Shown one piece after another: positions 57,435 through 64,000 of a stretch of DNA of 64,000 nucleotides. A model generated the notes under the pieces. The model ran no database searches. It was not told where the DNA came from and saw nothing but the letters and a program-made list of their open reading frames with translations. How positions within the stretch are numbered: the stretch's first letter is position 1; each line of letters starts with the position of its first letter. The position numbers and the translations under genes are program-made. Source of the stretch: Boletus sp. NGJ (lineage: Eukaryota; Basidiomycota; Agaricomycetes; Boletales; Boletaceae); NCBI GenBank assembly GCA_019096195.1, contig JAGTXK010000073.1, positions 1,240,001 to 1,304,000 of the forward strand, read 5' to 3'.

Positions 57435-57880
57435 ATGTCTTCCATCATCTCGTCTTCGTTCAAGAGACAGTCCGTTGGCAGCACAAAGGTAACCGTCCAA
57501 TGGAATAATGCAAAAGGTTTCAGCTACTGATGCGCTTTCCATCCCCAGAGTACTAAATCGAGCGAGTGCTCTGGTTCGGTCAACGGTCATTCATCCCCCG
57601 TGGATCCTACTTTTCCATTGGTAGGTCAGACGTCTCTGCCGGGTCCCCAGTTCTGACCGTCTCGCAGGGCTTCCAGTCACCATCACCACCACCATCACTG
57701 ATATCATCATCTTCCAATGGTGCCGAATATGTGAGCATCATATTCTGTACGGAGTACTCCATCATGCTTAACTTCTTTTTTCTTCTGCAGGCAGAGATGC
57801 TTGAGGACGATAACATGTCTTGGGGCACGAGAAAACCCTCCTCTAAGCACTCCGGTCGCCGCGGCCTCAAATTTTTCTGA
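57435..57880 (+). CDS. 92-aa small protein of unknown family, copy C
   Basis: Exons 57435-57488, 57549-57620, 57668-57730 and 57791-57880. The predicted protein is identical to that of copies A and B. The single exon change is synonymous. Intron 1 differs from B at three to four positions and intron 2 at two. The 84-bp TATA-to-ATG distance and the start context (CACACAATGTC) are kept. Unknown function. The basic, aromatic C-terminus GRRGLKFF and the acidic EDDN segment before it are its most distinctive parts. Confidence 0.72.
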
Positions 57881-58386
57881 TTGGGAAGCACCTTTACATC
57901 CATATCAAAAGCATTCTGTTCCCCTGTCCACTTTCATATCATTATTATTTGTATACTACTACTAGCAGCATTTATGGTACAAGACACGAATCGTCACTGT
58001 TTTCCTATTCATATAACGTCAATCAGTCATTGCCAAGGCCGACTCGAACGAGTCGTAGTGAATCAGATAACGAATGCTGGCCCGCGGCCTACCTCGGACT
58101 AATTTTACATTGAACGACGGAAAGGCACATATTAACACAAGCCCATTTTCTCTGGCCGAACTGAGGCACACATCTCCACTAACGCTAGCATGCTAGGTCA
58201 AAAGGATAAATGAAACGTAATCCAACGGAAAGAAAGACGTTGAGCCGGATGGCACACGATGCGCGGTCATCAACGCACGATGTTATAAGGTTCTCTGCCT
58301 GTAAATATCTTAACACACAGCATCGTATGTGATTGCAGACGGATCGTACGATAAATTAGGGGAATCTGTTGCGAGACATGCGGTTG

Positions 58387-58523
58387 CAGTAGACTTTCGC
58401 ATAATGCATGGCGTCGGGAGCAACAAATGCTGATGCACCTTGAGGTTTATGCATTATTGGAGTGCATTTCGTCTGGGGGAGGACTCGAGCGCAGCTCCTC
58501 CCGCATTATGAGAAAGTCTACTG
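58387..58523. repeat. Short inverted-repeat block in unit C
   Basis: Same structure as at 55144-55280: 22-bp arms starting CAGTAGACTTTC at 58387-58408 and 58502-58523, with two mismatches. The block was present before B and C separated. Confidence 0.6.
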
Positions 58524-58892
58524 TCCCTTTCAGCGAGCGACGCGATGGCCCATGTACCAGCGGTTACATCGGTTGAGTGGAATCGGTCGAACAATAATAT
58601 AGTAACCCTTTGGCGTACCATGCAACACGATGGACTTACTTGCTGCCAGCGAATCACGGGCGATTCATCTGCATCCCGACTTCACCGGCAAATTTCAACT
58701 TGAATGCGTATTCCATGTGCAGCCATGAGCGCTGCGCAGTGTACTATGATGCATCGAGGAGAGGAAGCGGAGAATCACACGAGTGTGAGACCAGAACGTC
58801 GAGGGCCGTAGACGTCATGGAGTAACTGCTATACCGTACTATTCCTAGCGTTAGAAAACTTACGATGATAGCCAGTTGCAACTCGAATTTGG

Positions 58893-58902
58893 TATATAAA
58901 GA
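58893..58902 (+). promoter_or_regulatory. TATA box of the MFSF-type gene, copy C
   Basis: GGTATATAAAGAGG lies about 140 bases upstream of the ATG at 59034. The same box is about 35 bases upstream in copy A, where the intervening leader is shorter. Confidence 0.5.
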
Positions 58903-59033
58903 GGTCTTTGACGATATTTTCATATCATCGGTCCTCTTCCTCCCTAACCACGAAGCGGTCAGTGAGCCGCGCATAACCTGAAACGCACGGACTGTAGAAA
59001 TTTACAACGACTTACGCCCTGGACGTCTTCATC

Positions 59034-59501
59034 ATGTTCTCCTTTTTCACATCACATTGTCATCACAACGCTGTGCGAACATCCCACCGTAACCTTCGCT
59101 TCGCTTGGCAACTGAACGATTCACCCAGGCGACTAAATCCCACTATAACGACGCAAAAAAGCCTCGGAGGCTGTCCAAATTATGGCAAACGTTGAAGTCA
59201 TGTATTGGCCACGGCTGTAAGGTCGACATGGTGAGTACTCGGTTTCGTCGTGCGGCGCATGGGATGACACCTTTGGTAAGCCACCGAGGAATGAATACCA
59301 AAGAGCTGGCAACCCCGCAATAGGCTTCGAAGGGGAGGAAGTGTACGGGGTAAGCCACGGAGATAGTGGAGGCGGTTTTTTCCGCTCACTTGTTGTCACG
59401 TTCAGATCCAAGCTGAATATTTGGACGAGGATGACTTGGCGTGGGGTAAACCGAGGAAGCCGAAGAAACGACCCAACCACGGAATTACGGACCGTATGTA
59501 G
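59034..59501 (+). pseudogene. MFSF-type gene, copy C (probably disrupted)
   Basis: Exon 1 reads MFSFFTSHCHHNAVRTSH. After the acceptor used in copy A, the next exon runs into a stop (CGC GAC TAA), because C carries extra bases there. The later frame SKLWQTLKSCIGHGCKVD and the last exon IQAEYLDEDDLAWGKPRK, ending RPNHGITDRM, are still open. Either splicing differs in C or the copy is dead. An unspliced reading from the ATG would give about 50 residues. Confidence 0.4.
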
Positions 59502-59697
59502 GATGACCATTTGACTTTGACAACCGGACCGGGGACGAGTTATCATTCCTTATCTGATTCGTTCCTTTCGGACACAAAGTATGTACTTTATTGACTACGA
59601 AACCCGAGAATCCGCGTACACCGAATATTTCCGATTCTGTGATTGTTGTAAGGACACCATCTCTAAGCCAACCAACCTTGTTCGACTACTACCTCAC

Positions 59698-60474
59698 ATG
59701 TCCCTGCCACCTGTGTTCTACCATCATTTTCAGACGCCTGTACCCTACACGAGGACGCTTGCTTTGCAAGAGAAAATTTATCAGATTCAGCTGGCTTCAC
59801 GACGTACATCATCTCATCATGATATCCTCTTGTTATTGCAACACCGGCCCGTTTATACAGCAGGACGTCGGCAAACCGAATCCGAACTCCGGATGGAACG
59901 TAGTCGCCTGACAAAGACCGGTGCTGACTTTGTCATGGCATCCAGAGGCGGTCAACTAACCTATCATGGACCTGGCCAACTCGTTGGTTACCCTCTCCTT
60001 GACCTGGGTCGCACCTCTCCACCCATCGGTATACGTGAATACATATGCAAAATGCAAAAAATGATTCAAAGTTATCTGTCGAGCGCTCACAAACTCGCGC
60101 ACGTTCCTTCGAAACACACTGGTGTGTTTCTGGACCCGGCGACAAAGGTTGCTAGTATTGGCGTCCAAGTACGCCATCGCCTCACGACGCACGGATTTGC
60201 ACTGAACATCACACAAGAGCCTCTGGAGTGGTTTGATCAAGTGGTCGCTTGTGGACTAACGGATGTGAAAGCTGGTTGCATAGCGTTGGCGGCCGGGGAG
60301 CAGATTCAGGTTCATGATGTAATAGAGGGAGTGGTGGACGCGTTCAGACAATCGTATGGGAGGGATGTAGAGAAGCTCGAGTTGGAGTCCGTGGGCGAAC
60401 TTGGGAAAGTAATTCTCGAGTTGGAGGAAGAGGCTGTGGGGGCCGGGGACTGGCCAAGGATACCTATCTACTAG
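59698..60474 (+). CDS. LIP2: Octanoyl-[acyl-carrier-protein] transferase (lipoate biosynthesis)
   Basis: Mitochondrial LipB-type enzyme that moves octanoyl groups from ACP to lipoyl domains of 2-oxoacid dehydrogenases and glycine cleavage H protein. An intronless frame. I chose the Met at 59698 (MSLPPVFYHHFQTPVPYTRT), although the frame is open further upstream without obvious coding character. Motifs: LLLQHRPVYTAGRRQ, ASRGGQLTYHGPGQLVGYPL, the catalytic Lys in KVASIGVQVRHRLTTHGFAL and the catalytic Cys in VACGLTDVKAGCIALA. A mitochondrial presequence is not evident from this start. Confidence 0.88.
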   Translation: MSLPPVFYHHFQTPVPYTRTLALQEKIYQIQLASRRTSSHHDILLLLQHRPVYTAGRRQTESELRMERSRLTKTGADFVMASRGGQLTYHGPGQLVGYPLLDLGRTSPPIGIREYICKMQKMIQSYLSSAHKLAHVPSKHTGVFLDPATKVASIGVQVRHRLTTHGFALNITQEPLEWFDQVVACGLTDVKAGCIALAAGEQIQVHDVIEGVVDAFRQSYGRDVEKLELESVGELGKVILELEEEAVGAGDWPRIPIY

Positions 60475-61235
60475 GGTAATATGTGTTCCGAACAAACTCG
60501 GATCCAACTGACAAGTTCCGCTGTCTGTACGGTCTCGTGAACTTTTAGATGGTCGAAACGTTGATATGGTCTGAGAGGTATTCGTGTACATTCACCTAGT
60601 GATAAGAATGAAGGTGAGATGTTGGTGAGCAACTTGAGATCTCGGGTATCAAACCATCACATCATCCGAACGCTAAACAAACTGTGGAGAAGGAGACAGG
60701 CAGAGCGCTGAGATTCTATTTGCAAGTTTGGAGTGCAATCTTGGCAGATTGTCACATGATCGACATCACGAGCACTGACTGTTTCATTCGCGAACTTCGG
60801 GGTAATCCCAAACAGAAGAGCTTGAACCTGAGAGGTGTATGGATATAGACTTGATGCATCGGGGACAAAAATCGCACCTTGCTTGACTTGGCGGCCGAGT
60901 ACAACTTGGAAGTCGCAGCGCCCCGCGAATGTTGCGCAAGGTCACATTGATGCGGTCGGTACATCTCATTTGCCGTACGTAGGATTTTCGTTGCCTTCTT
61001 CTTTCTGTCGGCTGTCTCGCCCCATTCACGGCTCAGATCGGTCCCGAGCAAGCTATTCTGATCACACTCACAGGCCTGGGGTTCAAGTTTGTGAGTACTT
61101 TGCTCGCCACACCACTCACGAACGCTCCCCTGCCGCTGGCAATCCTCACGGCGGCCCCGAAATATTGCAACTCGGTAAGTAGTTCGTCACTGACGGCTTA
61201 TTTTAGTTGAGGCGTTTCATCCGCTCCTTTTTGTA
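60475..61235. other. Intergenic
   Basis: About 760 bp. A plus-strand segment near 61035-61160 is hydrophobic in one frame (LTLTGLGFKFVSTLLATPL-like) and might be a former exon of the decayed NmrA-like gene that follows, but I cannot place it. Nothing else found. Confidence 0.4.
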
Positions 61236-61741
61236 GAACTCCTTTACTCATCCTCGGCGCTACCGGTGCGTGTGTCATAATGCTTGTTCAAGGAAGCACT
61301 CGGTGCTCCGCACACCGTCGTCATTTTTGCTCGCTCTCCAGAGAAGCTCTTTGAAAAAATCAGAAATGACTCACGGGTCAACTGTTTGAATGGCGAGTCA
61401 GATGATGACTCCGCTCTCTCAGCCCTCCGTCCTAAATTGTGACATGGAATGTATCCAAGTGGCGAGCCTCTGGCCCGAGCATATTCGTCGATCATGGCGA
61501 CGCACAGCTCAAACGGCTCATTGCTCTCGGCGCCCCTAGCTGATCCTCACGACAAGCAGAGTCTGAAATGGTCATTGATTGTCAGTGGTATCAAGGCCTT
61601 GTCACTTACATTGTAAAGCGACGTCGTAGGCATTGGGAACATCATTCATGCGGAGGATGACGCGCTTGACTGGACAATTGTCCGAGTCCGATTTTTGACA
61701 ACTTCACGATGTTCGTCTTACAGGAGCTCGCAAGGAGTGAA
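61236..61741 (+). pseudogene. Decayed NmrA-like NAD(P)-binding protein
   Basis: Pieces of a Rossmann-fold NmrA/SDR-type protein appear in order on the plus strand: TPLLILGAT (nucleotide-binding start), EALGAPHTVVIFARSPEKLF, SGEPLARAYSSIMATHSSNG, DPHDKQSLKWSLIVSGIKAL and DVVGIGNIIHAEDDALDWTI. The segment after LILGAT that should complete the glycine-rich loop is missing. The pieces lie in different frames without good introns, and a TAA at 61617-61619 separates SLTL from SDVVGIGN. I read it as a pseudogene. A poorly predicted live gene is less likely. Confidence 0.6.
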
Positions 61742-61872
61742 TGAGTTAAGGGACCCCCTCTGATTATTGCTGTAGTATAACGAATTTATTGTATTTTCAT
61801 TCTCCTGAACTAGTCTCGGGTATAGAGAACTCGTCCACGAGTCTTGTCGTGGCAGGGCGAAAACCAACAGCT

Positions 61873-63089
61873 TCAGGCAATGACATCGGAGGATTTTAGA
61901 AGGTCTTGCCAGTTAAATTTCTCGGGCTCCTCGTGGAACTGTTTCAATAGTGCTTCAGCGGTCAGACCATGAACACCGCCCTTTCTACCCTCTCCCCACA
62001 AATAAAATCTTTGAAGTCCCATCGCCAGCAGCTGAGCGTCAATTTGACTGAGGATGAAACGTTCTAGAGGTTCCTGCCCTGGCTGTACGGCCGCCGAGGT
62101 GGAGGACGGCGTTATCTCGCCGCGGAGCAATACTATTCCGTGCGATTGTGACATGTCAGTGTAGAACGTTAATATCAGGTACGGCGTCGCAAAGGATGTA
62201 CGATGTTTGTATTCTTGGAGCGGTGTAAACAAGACGGTGGAGGGCTCCGAAATGTGGCATGAGGAACCTGATGTCACGGGTTGGAACGGGTCTTGTTCCG
62301 TGGCAGAGGGGGCCAGAGGAGCTGGATGGAAATCCCATTGCAAGAAAAAGAACTCATGGGCTGTCCCAGTGCTTTCGCTGGCAGATCGATCTGGGGTAGA
62401 CTCTCTAGGTACCGGCATAACAAAGACCGGATACTTTTTTGCAACACGCGCCATTGCATCGTACGACTCCAAAGGGAGGGAAGCACAGATATAACCTCTC
62501 CCGGTACCCTTAGTTCGCGAGGCATGATACGCAGTCCACAACGCAGATATCTGCGATGCGGTGTGCGGTGTCGCCATGAGTTTCGAGAGATTCAATATAG
62601 AGGAAAGCGGCTGGCGAGCCGGTGGACGAGTTTAGTACCGCTGCGTACGAGTCACTGCATCAAACACACTTACCTTTACTGGGGAGCTGTCTTTTCGTGT
62701 ATTGGATATTCTTGCACCTTCTGGGGGATTGAACCGAGTCTTCACGTGCGAGAGCTCATCATCAGTTTTTTTGAATGACGCGAGAAGGGAGGCAGCCTCC
62801 TGCTTCTGCTTGCAGCGGGCTTCCTCACGAGCTTGTGATTTCAATTCCTCGAGGTCCAGTCCCTTTCTGTAGTTGCACAGTTATGAACACGGAGACGCAA
62901 CGAGCATGTGAATACACCTGTAAGAATGTCACAGAGACGGGACACGCACTCTTGAGCCTTCTGCAGGAGCTTGTCAGCGTATTTGCAGTTGTGCGATGTA
63001 GCCAAAGAACCAGAATGAATGCATCGAGCAGCGCAGGCCGTCACTCGATACACTGCACGGGGAACTGCGGGGCGTATCATCTGGTCCAA
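61873..63089 (-). CDS. ATP11: Atp11-type F1-ATPase assembly chaperone
   Basis: Mitochondrial matrix chaperone that binds F1 beta subunits during ATP synthase assembly. Three exons: an N-terminal presequence-like start (MIRPAVPRAVYRVTACAARC), a charged middle exon (KGLDLEELKSQAREEARCKQ), and after an intron at about 62591-62661 PLSSILNLSKLMATPHTASQ. The long last exon carries ISALWTAYHASRTKGTGRGY, PVFVMPVPRE, HEFFFLQWDFHP and TFYTDMSQSHGIVLLRGEI, the family core, ending LLKSSDVIA. The splice KAQE-KGLDLEEL uses the donor GTGCGT. About 330 residues. Confidence 0.88.
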
Positions 63090-63204
63090 AGGAGACTGAC
63101 TGACTGACCGTTCGCGGAGCTTTTAGTACTAATTTCTGTCGTAATGTTGCCCTAACTTTAGGGCTTCTAACAAGCAACACAACAACACACAATTTGCCTC
63201 TAGG

Positions 63205-64000
63205 ATGTATTCGCTCACTCGCACCGTCTTGTATATCTCGTTAATAAGTCCTTCGATCGCGTTCCAGTTGCCGTTCAAGCTTCCATTCTTCAAGTCCAGT
63301 CAAACAATCATCGCGGAAGAGCAAGTAGCCACTACAACTCCGCGTATAGCTATCATTGGAGCGGGCGCTGCGGGCTCGTCTGCAGCGTTCTGGATATCAA
63401 AAGCCCAGCAAAGATCCGAGATTGATGTGGAAGTGGATGTATACGAGCGGGGGTCTTATATTGGAGGAAGTGAGTGTTATGTTCGATCCGCGTGCCAGCT
63501 TGAATTCATCGACGCGTCTGCAATGCCTAGGGAACACAACTGTCTACCCCTATGATGATCCTGCCTATGCACCAGTCGAGCTCGGCGGTTCGATATTCGT
63601 CGACTCGAACAAGAATATGATGCGGGCGTCAAAGGACTTCAACCTCAGTCTCAGCGATTTCGGCGACGACTTCTCGGACATGGGAATATGGGATGGTAAC
63701 AAATTCGTCCTTGTTGTAAGCACTACGTGCCTATCTCGCCCAGTAACAAAGTACTTATTGGTGTTTGACTCAAGATGGATGACTCCAGCTACTATAAGAG
63801 TTGGTGGACGACGCTCAAGGTCCTATGGAGATATGGTTACACTGCTCCAGCCAGGACTCAGACACTGTGAGTGGATAAGGATTCTTCCACGTCACTCTAC
63901 CAATCCACTTTCAAGCGTTCAAAATATGGTCTCGCGGTTTGTGGGTTTGTACACAACTGAGTCGCCCCGGTGGGTCGATGTGGTGGATCTCGCCACCACG
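63205..64000 (+). CDS. Prenylcysteine oxidase/lyase (3' end outside window)
   Basis: FAD-dependent thioether oxidase that frees cysteine from farnesyl- or geranylgeranyl-cysteine during turnover of prenylated proteins. Signal peptide MYSLTRTVLYISLISPSIAF, then the FAD-binding glycine loop RIAIIGAGAAGSSAAFWISK and EVDVYERGSYIGG. Exons join at GGR-NTTVYPYDDPAYAPVELG, then GGSIFVDSNKNMMRASKDFN, MGIWDGNKFVL, VMDDSSYYKSWWTTLKVLWR and MVSRFVGLY up to the edge. Three introns of about 50-65 nt are seen. It is divergent from ATP11, 115 bp between starts. Confidence 0.82.

Larger units (their letters stand above)
57084..59478 (+). repeat. Duplicated unit, copy C
   Basis: The longest copy, a direct homologue of B and, inverted, of A. 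Contents in order: conserved upstream region and TATA box, 92-aa gene, about 1.1 kb containing the inverted-repeat block, TATATAAAGAGG box, MFSF-type gene. Homology to A stops at CGACCCAACC, and LIP2 begins 220 bp further on. Confidence 0.85.

Noticed and set aside
49154-59381. Mating-pheromone precursor as identity of the duplicated small genes
   Set aside because: Neither protein ends in a CaaX box. The ends are GLKFF and RPNRYI.

Overview
This 64 kb window is nuclear DNA of a filamentous basidiomycete, most likely an Agaricomycete. The genes are dense and often divergently paired. They carry many introns of about 45-65 nt, usually with GT-AG ends and a visible CTAAC/CTGAC-like branch site. 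The dynein heavy chain is in the 'split' form reported from Ustilago and Agaricomycetes, and one secreted protein belongs to a family I associate with Agaricomycetes. No rRNA, tRNA, CRISPR array or recognisable retroelement was found.

Layout. 1-4.2 kb: the 3' part of a branched-chain aminotransferase and an RBM26/27-type RNA-binding protein. 4.6-5.8 kb: a disordered unknown protein. 6.7-10 kb: a LYC1-type lysine acetyltransferase and a decayed tandem copy. 10.8-12.4 kb: a mitochondrial dicarboxylate carrier with several tiny exons. 12.7-14.8 kb: the SUB2/UAP56 RNA helicase. 15.8-19.5 kb: an Fpg DNA glycosylase divergent from an MFS transporter. 19.8-26.5 kb: three unrecognised proteins and mitoribosomal mL43. 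26.9-29.5 kb: MGR2/ROMO1 divergent from PEX10, then SmE. 29.6-41.0 kb: the dynein motor half. 41.1-48.9 kb: homoserine kinase, a secreted Ser/Thr-rich protein, a HAD phosphatase, SDO1 and RVS167. 49.1-59.5 kb: a gene-poor, repeat-built region. 59.7-64 kb: LIP2, a decayed NmrA-like gene, ATP11 and the 5' part of a prenylcysteine oxidase.

Most genes are housekeeping: mitochondrial import and assembly (MGR2, ATP11, mL43, LIP2, DIC1), peroxisome biogenesis (PEX10), splicing and mRNA export (SmE, SUB2, RBM26/27), ribosome maturation (SDO1), amino-acid metabolism (BCAT, homoserine kinase, LYC1) and trafficking (dynein, RVS167). They form no obvious single pathway.

The most novel element is the 49-59.5 kb region. 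It holds three copies (one inverted, two direct) of a duplicated unit. Each copy carries a four-exon gene for a 92-residue protein I do not recognise. Exons are identical between copies except for one synonymous base, while the short introns between them vary, so the spliced protein appears to be under selection. A second small gene with its own TATA box accompanies each copy. It looks whole in only one.
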